From Nonomuraea wenchangensis (lineage in GTDB: Bacteria; Actinomycetota; Actinomycetes; Streptosporangiales; Streptosporangiaceae), in contig NZ_FOHX01000015.1 of assembly GCF_900111685.1 (NCBI RefSeq), positions 62,001 through 126,000 of the forward strand: 64,000 nt of DNA, given 5' to 3'. The notes under the pieces were generated by a model. It did no database searches, was not told the origin of the DNA, and worked only from the letters and a program-made list of their open reading frames with translations. Positions within the stretch are counted from its first letter, which is position 1. Every line of letters begins with the position of its first letter. Of the stretch, positions 1 through 8,160 are shown in pieces. The translations under genes were made by a program, and so were the position numbers.

Positions 1-78
1 GCGGCTCCGTGGCCTCGGCGGCCCCGGGGCTCTGGTGTCTCCGTGGCCTCGGCGGCTCCGTGGCTCTGGTGTTTCCGA
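1..78. repeat. 34-bp imperfect tandem repeat at the window edge
   Basis: A 17-base block beginning TCCGTGGCCTCGG occurs at 6–22 and again at 40–56, and a second block (GGCTCTGGTGT then T/C TCCG) recurs at 28–43 and 62–77. Both recur with a 34-base period, so about 2.3 units are visible. The array may continue to the left of the window. Confidence 0.7.
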
Positions 79-151
79 AACCTGGCGGCTCCGGGGTCTG
101 GCGGGGGGCGGGCCGGCGGGGTGCGTACGCTGGGCGTCGGGAGGTGGCGGG

Positions 152-820
152 GTGCAGTATCGGCGGGCGGTGCAGAGGCTGCGGCGGCTCGCCGAGACGT
201 GTGACCAGACGCGCCGGGTGGCGGCGGCGGAGCCGTTCCTGCGGGCGGCGTACGTGTTCGGCGACCTGCTGGAGGGAGCCGACCCGGTGGACGCCCTCGA
301 GGTGGTTCTCGTGCTGAACCTGCCGCCCGAGGAGGTCACCTGGGGCTCGCAACCGCCGGGGACGGCCTGGCTGGTGGACTTCCTGGAGCTGGACAAGGGA
401 GGGATCGCCTACTGGTGGCGCTCCCGCCGGGACCCGGTGTGGAACCACCACATCAGGGAGCCGGTGCGGTTCTGGTCCGTGGAGGAGGGGACGGACCAGG
501 GCGTGCTCGACGCCCTCCGCGACGGCCGCGCCGGCCTGCTGCGGCGCGAGACTCCGGACAGCGGCCAGGAGGTACGGGCGCGCACCGCGGAGGAGTTGGA
601 GGCGGCGCTCGAACACCTGCGTGAGGTGCACCGCTCCTACTGGGACCGCAAGTGGCGCCGGCAGCATCGCGGCGTCGGCCGTTACCCGGAGCATCATCTG
701 TGGGAGGCGGTGCAGGGCTATCTGGAGCTCCTGGACGTCGGCGACGAGGACGACAAGGACGACAAGGGCGATGAGGACGGCGACGGCCACGGCGGCGACG
801 GCGGCGGCGCGCCTCGTTAG
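152..820 (+). CDS. Conserved-looking hypothetical protein with acidic C-terminal tail
   Basis: I do not recognise the family. The GTG start is chosen because GGGAGG sits about 8 bases upstream; a longer reading frame would run back into low-complexity Gly/Arg codons and the edge repeat. The 222-residue product begins with a basic helical stretch, has a Trp-rich centre (YWWRSRRDPVW, then FWSVEEG) and a predicted helix rich in Glu, Arg and His around residues 145–190. It ends with a run of about 25 Asp, Lys, Gly and His residues. No signal peptide or membrane segment is visible, so it is probably cytoplasmic. Codon usage is typically GC-ending, which supports that it is a real gene. It stands alone, with about 250 bases before the sigma factor gene that follows. 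Confidence 0.6.
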   Translation: MQYRRAVQRLRRLAETCDQTRRVAAAEPFLRAAYVFGDLLEGADPVDALEVVLVLNLPPEEVTWGSQPPGTAWLVDFLELDKGGIAYWWRSRRDPVWNHHIREPVRFWSVEEGTDQGVLDALRDGRAGLLRRETPDSGQEVRARTAEELEAALEHLREVHRSYWDRKWRRQHRGVGRYPEHHLWEAVQGYLELLDVGDEDDKDDKGDEDGDGHGGDGGGAPR

Positions 821-907
821 GGCTCGCCCGCCGGTGCCCGGACTGGAGTTCTGTTCGGTTGGGGAAGTGTGGGAAAAGGTGGATTAATGGCGTAAACCCG
901 CGGTGCG

Positions 908-953
908 CGATAAGCGTCTGTCTCTGACAATTGTCGTGCATATCGGCTTATCG
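908..953. promoter_or_regulatory. Nested dyad-symmetric element upstream of the sigma factor gene
   Basis: The arms CGATAAGC (908–915) and GCTTATCG (946–953) form an 8-base inverted repeat whose midpoint falls exactly on the centre of an inner 10-base palindrome, GACAATTGTC (926–935). Two 10-base spacers separate the parts. The element lies about 125 bases before the sigma start in an unusually AT-rich stretch. Binding by a dimeric or tetrameric regulator is an inference from the symmetry. The sequence 821–1047 holds no other gene; TATTAT at 961–966 is a possible -10. Confidence 0.4.
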
Positions 954-1077
954 GGTGAAATATTATGTCAGGCCAAAGGCTTAGTGTGATCGGTCGATTA
1001 CCTATCGTTATCGCCGCGTCAATGTGACCAATCCGTAGCCGTTCGCGATGACGACAGGCCCGATCAGTGAGGGCATC

Positions 1078-1713
1078 ATGCCTATCGTGAGCGAGGGAAG
1101 CGTCGCCGACGCCAAAATTGGGGTAAGGCTCGCGTCGAGACTTCCGGCACGGACGGATGACTCCGACCTAAGGGAACTGACGAGCCTCGCCGTACAGGGG
1201 GATCGCAGCGCGATCGAATCCCTGCTCGGCGAGTTGCGTCCGATGGTGGTGCGGTATTGCCGCGCCAGGCTGGGCAGGGTTTCAGGGCAATATCACATTG
1301 CCGATGACGTGGCCCAGGAGGTCTGCATCGCGGTGTTGTCCGCGTTGCCGCGCTACCGCGACATGGGGCGGCCGTTCGCCTCGTTCGTCTTCGGGATCGC
1401 CTCGCACAAGGTGGCCGACGCGCTGCGCAGCTCGGTGCGCTCCGCCGTGCCGACGCAGGACCTGCCGGACGGGCCGGACGAGGGCCCGGGGCCGGAGGAG
1501 ACGGTGGTCCGCTACATCGAGGTCGAGCACGCCCGCCGGCTGCTCGCCCGGCTGCCCGAGAACCAGCGCGAGCTGCTGCTGCTGCGAGTGGTCTCCGGTC
1601 TGTCCGCCGAGGAGACCGGTAATGTACTCGGTATGTCACCAGGTGCCGTCCGCGTCGCCCAGCATCGGGCGCTGGCCAGGCTGCGGCAGATGGCGGAGCT
1701 GGAGTCCGCTTGA
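1078..1713 (+). CDS. sigD: ECF-like RNA polymerase sigma factor, SigD/ShbA type
   Basis: It directs RNA polymerase to a subset of promoters. Region 2 spans about residues 35–115 and contains [18 protein letters not shown] and the segment [19 protein letters not shown], closely resembling mycobacterial SigD as remembered. Region 4 (about 150–205) has the helix-turn-helix [20 protein letters not shown]. In Streptomyces the homologue ShbA drives transcription of the principal sigma gene hrdB, and in mycobacteria SigD is controlled by RsdA. Here a putative RsdA-like gene overlaps its stop codon, and guaB follows downstream as in those genera. The start at 1078 is preferred because GAGGG lies 6 bases upstream; an alternative ATG at 1048 has no clear ribosome binding site. 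The stop overlaps the TTG start of the next gene, implying translational coupling. Confidence 0.88.
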   Translation: MPIVSEGSVADAKIGVRLASRLPARTDDSDLRELTSLAVQGDRSAIESLLGELRPMVVRYCRARLGRVSGQYHIADDVAQEVCIAVLSALPRYRDMGRPFASFVFGIASHKVADALRSSVRSAVPTQDLPDGPDEGPGPEETVVRYIEVEHARRLLARLPENQRELLLLRVVSGLSAEETGNVLGMSPGAVRVAQHRALARLRQMAELESA

Positions 1714-2057
1714 CGCCAGAGCACGAGACCGACGCGCTGTTCGATGTGCTCGGTCGTGGAGAGCTGCCCGGCCCCTGCTCGGGTCACGCCGGCGACCCCG
1801 CGGTGCGCCTGCTGGCCGCGCTGGTCGGTGACGTACTGGACCGGGACGTTCTGGGGCGGGACGTTCTGGATGGGGACCCTGTGGGGCGGGAAGCTGCGGA
1901 TCGGGACGCGCTGGGCGGGCTCTGTGCCCTGGGAGGACGGCCTCGGCTTTCCGAGGTCGGCGACGCGGGCCGGGGCCGCTCCTCAGAGTCTTCCGATGGT
2001 TCGCCTGATGATCTCGGTCAGCGACGCTCCTCCGTGTCGATGACGCCGTCGACGTAG
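1710..2057 (+). CDS. Shortened RsdA-like anti-sigma factor with pentapeptide repeats
   Basis: The position directly after sigD and the N-terminus ([14 protein letters not shown], then [14 protein letters not shown]) match the sigma-binding segment of RsdA-type anti-sigma-D factors. A TTG start shares bases with the sigma stop codon. Family members usually continue into a membrane-spanning helix and an extracytoplasmic domain. This 115-residue product has neither: after residue 40 it becomes a run of six D-V-L-x-R-like pentapeptides encoded by a 15-base tandem repeat, followed by a Ser/Arg/Gly-rich end. It may be a soluble sigma-binding peptide or a decayed gene. Its last 40 bases overlap the convergent DUF5319 gene. 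The TTG start has no separate ribosome binding site, so expression would depend on coupling to the sigma gene. Confidence 0.55.
   Translation: MTPEHETDALFDVLGRGELPGPCSGHAGDPAVRLLAALVGDVLDRDVLGRDVLDGDPVGREAADRDALGGLCALGGRPRLSEVGDAGRGRSSESSDGSPDDLGQRRSSVSMTPST
1830..1919. repeat. 15-bp tandem repeat, six units, in the anti-sigma gene
   Basis: Six adjacent 15-base units follow the pattern GACGTTCTGGGGCGG (units start at 1830, 1845, 1860, 1875, 1890 and 1905). The first three are nearly identical and the last three more diverged. The period is a multiple of three, so it encodes pentapeptides without breaking the frame. Confidence 0.85.
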
Positions 2058-2395
2058 CCTCTGGCGTATTCCCAGGTCACGTAGTCGGCGGGGTCGGGGT
2101 GGAAGGCCGGCTCGTGCACCTGTGGCTGGCCTTTCTCGATCATCTGCCGGAGGTTGCCGCGCAGCAGCTCCCAGTCGAAGTAGTGCTGCTCACCGCATTC
2201 CGGGCAGTCGAGCACGAGACCCAGCACCCCCTGCGGTTCGAGCAGGGAGCGGAAGACCTCGACGTCGGCGAGGTCGGTGATGGCCTCGTCACGTTCGGAC
2301 GCGGTCAGTGGCTCAGCGTCGTCGAGCGCGCCCATCGCCGAGGAAGGGTCGTTCGGGTCGTCCGCGAACGGGTCGCGGGGGACGTCTTCCAGCAC
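2018..2395 (-). CDS. DUF5319 family protein
   Basis: The 125-residue product starts with the family's acidic DPFADDPNDP segment and carries a CPECG pair (DCPECGEQHYFDW), which could bind a metal. It is the counterpart of M. tuberculosis Rv3412, which sits between rsdA and guaB2 in the same arrangement. The family's biochemical role is unknown to me. The GTG start is taken because it gives the family N-terminus; the GGGAAG upstream lies unusually close to it. No membrane segment or signal peptide is present. The 3' end overlaps the convergent anti-sigma gene by 40 bases, so changes in one gene's tail would alter the other. Confidence 0.85.
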   Translation of the reverse strand: MLEDVPRDPFADDPNDPSSAMGALDDAEPLTASERDEAITDLADVEVFRSLLEPQGVLGLVLDCPECGEQHYFDWELLRGNLRQMIEKGQPQVHEPAFHPDPADYVTWEYARGYVDGVIDTEERR

Positions 2396-2531
2396 CTTCC
2401 CACCATATGACCGATGCGGCCCGCGCGGTGAGTATCTGACACCGGCGGTGAGTGTCCCGCACCGGTGACGGTCTTGACCCGGTCATCCTCCGCCCTCGGC
2501 CAGGCCATCGCGGAAGACCTCCCGCCCCTGG

Positions 2532-3542
2532 TCAGCTCAGCCAGCCGCGCCTGGTCGCCTCGACGCCCGCGTGGAAACGCGTCTGCGTGCCCAGCTCGGA
2601 CATGGCGTCGGCGAAGCGGGCGCGTACGGTCCGGACCGAGACGCCGAGCTGGCGGGCGATGGAATCGTCGCACATGCCCTGCGCGGCCAGGCGCAGCACC
2701 TGCACCATCCCCTCGGCCTTGCGGCCCCAGGGGAGCGGCACCGCCCGCCCCCACAGCTCGTCGAACAGCGCGCGCAGCACGCCGACGACCACGGGGGTGC
2801 GGACCAGATAGAAGTTGTAGGCGTGGTCGGGCAGGTTGCCGCCCCAGAACGGCGGCAGGCCCGCGACCTCCGGCCCGGCCGTCATGAACCAGCTCGGCAC
2901 CCGGCGCAGGGTGCGCACCTGGCCGCCGGTCTCGATGAGCTCGGTGAGCTGGGCGCGGACGCCGGGCAGCGCGAGCGTGTCCACGGGAATGACCGCGTAC
3001 ACCGTGAGAAGTTTTCGTTTTTGCGCATCAATCCAGGGATCCGCAAATTTGCGGACAAAATCCGTCATAGTGCGCTCATCGGGGATCGCCGTCACCAATT
3101 CCATCCCCGGCGACTGCACCGCGATCCCGACGACGCTTTCGTAGAGCACGTCGGCGCCGTTCGCGAGTTCGACCGTGAAGGATCCGCTCTGGTAGTCGCG
3201 GCCGGCGTCGTAATCGCGGATCAGGCCGCGGATCGAGCCCAAGGCGGAGTCGATCATCCGGCTCTCCTCGGCCAGCCGGTCGAGGCGCTGGGCGATCACC
3301 CGGCCGAGCGCGGCGGCGGGGTGCCGGGCGAAGTACTCCCCGGAGTGCTCGTCCACCACCCCGAGCCTGACCAGGTCGTCGAGCTGGCGGCCGACCTTGT
3401 CCACGGGGCCGTCCGTCGCCTGGGCGATGTCGGTGCGCGTGGCCCTGTGCAGGCGCAGGATCGCGGTGTAGAGGGTGCGCTGGGCCGGGTCCAGGCCCAG
3501 CGTCTCCAGCGGATCTGACCGGGTGCGGGACTCGTTGCGCAT
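2532..3542 (-). CDS. TrmB/LuxR-like transcriptional regulator
   Basis: The 336-residue protein has an N-terminal winged-helix region (about 15–75, with a TrmB-like TDIAQATDGPVDKVGRQLDDL). A central sensor-like domain (about 100–260) follows, and then a C-terminal LuxR-type helix-turn-helix (about 280–330, SIARQLGVSVRTVRARF). This layout is common among actinobacterial regulators of unknown ligand. The ATG start has CGGAG about 9 bases upstream. It lies upstream of DUF5319 on the same strand, separated by about 136 bases, and is divergent from guaB across a long intergenic region. A stretch coding for residues around 160–180 uses AT-ending codons (TTT, AAA, ATT, CTT) unlike the rest of the gene. 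The regulated genes cannot be told from sequence. Confidence 0.8.
   Translation of the reverse strand: MRNESRTRSDPLETLGLDPAQRTLYTAILRLHRATRTDIAQATDGPVDKVGRQLDDLVRLGVVDEHSGEYFARHPAAALGRVIAQRLDRLAEESRMIDSALGSIRGLIRDYDAGRDYQSGSFTVELANGADVLYESVVGIAVQSPGMELVTAIPDERTMTDFVRKFADPWIDAQKRKLLTVYAVIPVDTLALPGVRAQLTELIETGGQVRTLRRVPSWFMTAGPEVAGLPPFWGGNLPDHAYNFYLVRTPVVVGVLRALFDELWGRAVPLPWGRKAEGMVQVLRLAAQGMCDDSIARQLGVSVRTVRARFADAMSELGTQTRFHAGVEATRRGWLS
3040..3055. repeat. 16-bp perfect palindrome inside the regulator gene
   Basis: TCCGCAAATTTGCGGA is a perfect palindrome inside the coding region, within an AT-rich patch of about 80 bases in an otherwise very GC-rich gene. Its symmetry suggests a protein-binding site, possibly autoregulatory, but it could be coincidental. 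Confidence 0.4.
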
Positions 3543-3819
3543 TGTGTGCGGCTCCGTAGGGGGAACACGGGCGTGCCGTGAGAATAACGCCGCTTGACGC
3601 CCTTGTCCGCTTCTTGCGACGACCGGCGGTTCCCCCGCGGCCACCGGCACGCCCGGCGTGCAGCTTCGTGCAACTGCACCTATGGACATTGCGGCGCTCC
3701 CGGTGCGTAACGCAGGATTTACGTAGCGTCGGCATCTCGTCAGAGTGCGGCAGCGCAGCCCATCAGGACGCGGAGGGGGGTTCGGTGGTGCGTGGCGCCG
3801 CGGCATTGGGTTGCCGGTG

Positions 3820-3861
3820 GCCGGGGGATGGGACGGATCACCGACCGTCCCATCCCCCGGC
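3820..3861 (+). terminator. 17-bp perfect hairpin upstream of guaB
   Basis: GCCGGGGGATGGGACGG (3820–3836) pairs perfectly with 3845–3861 around an 8-base loop. It is followed by ACTTTGTGTT, a weak T-rich tract. It could be a terminator reading towards guaB, which would insulate guaB or act as an attenuator, or a structured leader. Confidence 0.5.
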
Positions 3862-3876
3862 ACTTTGTGTTGCGGT

Positions 3877-3926
3877 GGATGCCGGGAGTACGACGGACCG
3901 TGGGGGTCATCGTCCTCCCGGCATCC
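3877..3926 (+). other. Second hairpin upstream of guaB
   Basis: GGATGCCGGGAG (3877–3888) pairs perfectly with CTCCCGGCATCC (3915–3926) across a 26-base loop, 16 bases after the first hairpin. The -10 candidate of guaB lies about 57 bases further on, so the structure would be upstream of that start site unless transcription begins earlier. Confidence 0.4.
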
Positions 3927-3982
3927 GCGTGTCGGCCGGGCGCGATGCGCGAGGTCGGCGGTACGCGTTTGGCGGCAGGCCA

Positions 3983-5506
<1,524 letters not shown>

Positions 5507-5510
5507 GTTC

Positions 5511-6632
5511 ATGACTCAGCAGGTGGAGATCGGCCGGGGGAAGACCGGGCGGCGGGCGTACGCGCTGGACGAGATCGGTCTGGTGCCCTCGCGGCGGACC
5601 CGCGACCCGGAGGAGGTCTCGATCGCCTGGCAGATCGACGCCTACCGGTTCGAGCTGCCCGTTGTCGTCGCGCCCATGGACAGCGTGGTGTCGCCGGCCA
5701 CCGCCATCGAGATCGGGCGGCTCGGCGGCCTTGCCCCGCTCGACCTCGAAGGGCTCTGGACGCGCTACGAGGACCCGCAGCCGCTGCTGGAGGAGTGCGC
5801 GGCGCTCGACGCCGAGGCGGCCACCAGGCGGCTGCAGGAGATCTACGCGGCGCCGATCAAGGAGGAGCTGATCGGCCGGCGCATCGAGGAGATCCGCGCC
5901 TCGGGGGTCACCACGGCGGTCCGGCTGTCGCCGCAGCGCACGGTCCAATACCACAAGGCCGTGATCGACGCGGGCGTCGACATCTTCGTCATCCGCGGCA
6001 CCACCGTCTCGGCCGAGCACGTCTCGGGGCGGGCCGAGCCGCTCAACCTCAAGCAGTTCATCTACGAGCTGGACGTCCCGGTCATCGTGGGCGGCTGCGC
6101 CACCTACACCGCGGCCCTGCACCTCATGCGCACGGGCGCGGCCGGGGTGCTGGTCGGCTTCGGCGGCGGCGCCTCGCACACCACCCGCAACGTGCTGGGC
6201 GTGGCGGTGCCGATGGCCACGGCGATCTCCGACGTGGCGGCGGCACGGCGCGACTACATGGACGAGTCCGGCGGCCGTTACGTCCACGTCATCGCCGACG
6301 GCGGCATGGGCACCTCCGGCGACATCGCCAAGGCCATCGCCTGCGGGGCCGACGCCGTCATGGTGGGCTCGCCGCTGGCCCGCGCGGCCGAGGCGCCCGG
6401 CCGGGGCTTCCACTGGGGCTCCGAGGCGCACCACCCCGACCTGCCCAGGGGGCGGCGGGTCGAGTTCGGCACCGTGGGGACGCTGGAGCAGATCCTGCAC
6501 GGGCCCTCCAGCGTGGCCGACGGCTCGATGAACCTCATGGGCGCGCTCAAGCGCACGATGGCCTCCACGGGCTACTCCGACATCAAGGAGTTCCAGCGCG
6601 TCGAGGTCGTCGTCTCGCCGATCCAGCGCTGA
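5511..6632 (+). CDS. guaB3: GuaB3 family IMP dehydrogenase-related protein
   Basis: A TIM-barrel protein of the IMPDH/GMP reductase superfamily without CBS domains, 373 residues, equivalent to Rv3410c. It keeps nucleotide-binding segments such as VAPMDSVVSPATAIEIGRLGG and IADGGMGTSGDIAKAI. The catalytic-loop cysteine is absent: where IMPDH has GSICTTR this protein has GASHTTR (about residues 221–227). It is therefore unlikely to perform the usual thio-imidate chemistry; the family's role is unsettled. AGAAGG provides the ribosome binding site. It forms an operon with guaB and ends at a strong terminator. Confidence 0.92.
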   Translation: MTQQVEIGRGKTGRRAYALDEIGLVPSRRTRDPEEVSIAWQIDAYRFELPVVVAPMDSVVSPATAIEIGRLGGLAPLDLEGLWTRYEDPQPLLEECAALDAEAATRRLQEIYAAPIKEELIGRRIEEIRASGVTTAVRLSPQRTVQYHKAVIDAGVDIFVIRGTTVSAEHVSGRAEPLNLKQFIYELDVPVIVGGCATYTAALHLMRTGAAGVLVGFGGGASHTTRNVLGVAVPMATAISDVAAARRDYMDESGGRYVHVIADGGMGTSGDIAKAIACGADAVMVGSPLARAAEAPGRGFHWGSEAHHPDLPRGRRVEFGTVGTLEQILHGPSSVADGSMNLMGALKRTMASTGYSDIKEFQRVEVVVSPIQR

Positions 6633-6647
6633 CCGTCCCGCGACGCG

Positions 6648-6688
6648 ACGGCCCGCCTTCCATCACCGGGAGGCGGGCCGTTCTTTTT
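6648..6688 (+). terminator. Rho-independent terminator after guaB3
   Basis: ACGGCCCGCCT (6648–6658) pairs perfectly with AGGCGGGCCGT (6671–6681) around a 12-base loop, followed immediately by TCTTTTT. It closes the guaB–guaB3 operon and separates it from the TetR gene. Confidence 0.9.
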
Positions 6689-6699
6689 GGCTCTGCTAA

Positions 6700-6714
6700 C
6701 CTAGTCATCCTAGG
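6700..6714. promoter_or_regulatory. Candidate TetR operator
   Basis: CCTAG (6700–6704), a 5-base spacer and CTAGG (6710–6714) form a perfect inverted repeat about 28 bases before the TetR gene start. It sits where the promoter should be, as expected for autorepression. A further partial half-site, CTAGAGG, follows at 6722. Confidence 0.6.
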
Positions 6715-6742
6715 AAGGAAGCTAGAGGCATTAGGAGAGCGG

Positions 6743-7327
6743 ATGGCGCGAGCGGGGCTGACGGCCGAGCGCATCACGCGGGCGGCGGCCGACCTGGCCG
6801 ACGAGGTCGGCTTCGACAACGTCACCGTGTCGGCGCTGGCCCGGCACTTCGGCGTCAAGGACGCGAGCCTCTACTCGCACGTCAAGAACCTGCGCGACCT
6901 GCGCACCAGGGTGGCGGTGCTCGCCGCCGGCGAGATGGTGGACCTCATCGCGGCGGCCGTGGCCGGGCGGTCGGGCAAGGACGCCCTCGCCGCCTTCGCG
7001 GGCGCCTACCGCTCGTACGCCCTGCGCCACCCCGGCCGCTACGCCGCCACGCAGAGCAAGGTGGACCTCGCGCAGGTCGCAGACCTGGCGCCGTTCCTGC
7101 GCACCGGCGAGCTGACGTACGGGATGCTGCGCGCCTACGACCTGGCCGAGCCCGACCTCACCGACGCGGTGCGGCTGCTGCGCAGCACCTTCCACGGCTA
7201 CACCAGCCTGGAGGCCGCAGGCGGCTTCCAGCACTCCCGGGACGTGGACGCGTCCTGGGACCAGGCGATCGAGGCCCTGCACGTGCTGCTGACGCACTGG
7301 CCCAGGGCGAGCAAGGAGGAACGATGA
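6743..7327 (+). CDS. TetR family regulator
   Basis: A 194-residue repressor. The N-terminal helix-turn-helix (about 8–55, VTVSALARHFGVKDASLYSHVKN) is typical of TetR proteins. The all-alpha C-terminal domain (about 75–190) resembles the TetR_C_33/WHG type often found next to hydrolases. The ATG start has TAGGAGAG 5–6 bases upstream. Its stop overlaps the start of the hydrolase gene by four bases (ATGA), so the two are translated together and probably controlled through the palindrome upstream. The ligand is likely the substrate or product of the hydrolase, an inference from the coupling only. Confidence 0.92.
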   Translation: MARAGLTAERITRAAADLADEVGFDNVTVSALARHFGVKDASLYSHVKNLRDLRTRVAVLAAGEMVDLIAAAVAGRSGKDALAAFAGAYRSYALRHPGRYAATQSKVDLAQVADLAPFLRTGELTYGMLRAYDLAEPDLTDAVRLLRSTFHGYTSLEAAGGFQHSRDVDASWDQAIEALHVLLTHWPRASKEER

Positions 7328-8145
7328 AGACCGGCACGCTGCGCGTCCCCGGCGCCGAGCTGTTCCACGAGGTGCGGGGCACGGGCCCCATGCTGCTGCT
7401 GGTGCCGGGCGGGGGCGGCGACGCGGGCACCTTCGACGGCATCGCCGACGTGCTCGCCCGCGACTTCACCGTGGTCGCCGCCGACCCACGCGGCTACTCC
7501 CGCAGCCGCCTCGACAGCCCCGAGCCCGTGGACCAGCGGGTGGAGACGCAGAGCGAGGACTGCGCCCGGCTCATCGACCACCTGGGCGGCGGCAGCGCGT
7601 ACGTCTTCGGCGGCAGCGACGGCGCGATCGTCGTGCTCGACCTGCTCGCCCGCCATCCCGGGCGGGTGCGGCGGGCCGTGGTCCACGAGCCGCCGTGCGT
7701 GGCGGTGCTGCCGGACGCCGCCGAGCAGCTGGGGTTCTTCGGCAGGGTGTACGACATCTACCGGGCCGAGGGGCTGGCCGCGGCGGGGGCGTACATGAGC
7801 GAGGGCATCGGCGGCACGCTCAGGCCGCTGCCGGATCCGGCGACGCTGTCACCCAGGGCCGCCGAGCGGGTGGTCAGGACGGTGGCGAACATGCCGCTGT
7901 TCATGGAGCACGAGCTGCGGCAGTTCACCGCGTACGAGCCCGACCTGGAGGCGCTGGCGGCCGTCGCCGACCGGCTGGTGCTGGCGGCGGGGCGGGAGAC
8001 GCGGGGGCATCTGCCCTACCGGCCGGCGGCGGAGCTGGCCCGGCGGCTCGGGCGGGAGCTGACCGAGTTCCCCGGCGGGCACGGCGGCTACACCGAGGCG
8101 CCCGAGGAGTTCGGCGAGCTGCTGGCGCGGACGCTGCGGGGCTGA
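7324..8145 (+). CDS. Alpha/beta hydrolase
   Basis: A 273-residue cytoplasmic hydrolase of the alpha/beta fold. The oxyanion segment PGGGGDAG lies near residue 30, the nucleophile elbow GGSDG places Ser98, and the late GGHGGY gives His253. The acidic residue should lie near the EPDLEALAAVADRLVLAAG strand. The substrate is unknown; proteins of this type include esterases, haloperoxidase-like enzymes and lactonases. It is encoded with an ATGA overlap after a TetR gene, so it is probably the regulator's main target and may detoxify a small molecule. Confidence 0.88.
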   Translation: MKTGTLRVPGAELFHEVRGTGPMLLLVPGGGGDAGTFDGIADVLARDFTVVAADPRGYSRSRLDSPEPVDQRVETQSEDCARLIDHLGGGSAYVFGGSDGAIVVLDLLARHPGRVRRAVVHEPPCVAVLPDAAEQLGFFGRVYDIYRAEGLAAAGAYMSEGIGGTLRPLPDPATLSPRAAERVVRTVANMPLFMEHELRQFTAYEPDLEALAAVADRLVLAAGRETRGHLPYRPAAELARRLGRELTEFPGGHGGYTEAPEEFGELLARTLRG

Positions 8146-8160
8146 GCCGCCTGCCCTAAC

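Noticed and set aside
453-941. Long open frame opposite the first hypothetical gene
   Set aside because: It is Arg/Pro-rich, antisense to a better gene with a ribosome binding site, and its composition is what high-GC antisense frames give by chance.
1830-1919. Direct repeats as a CRISPR array
   Set aside because: The 15-base units are contiguous, with no spacers, and lie in a reading frame; there are no cas genes. The same holds for the other tandem arrays.
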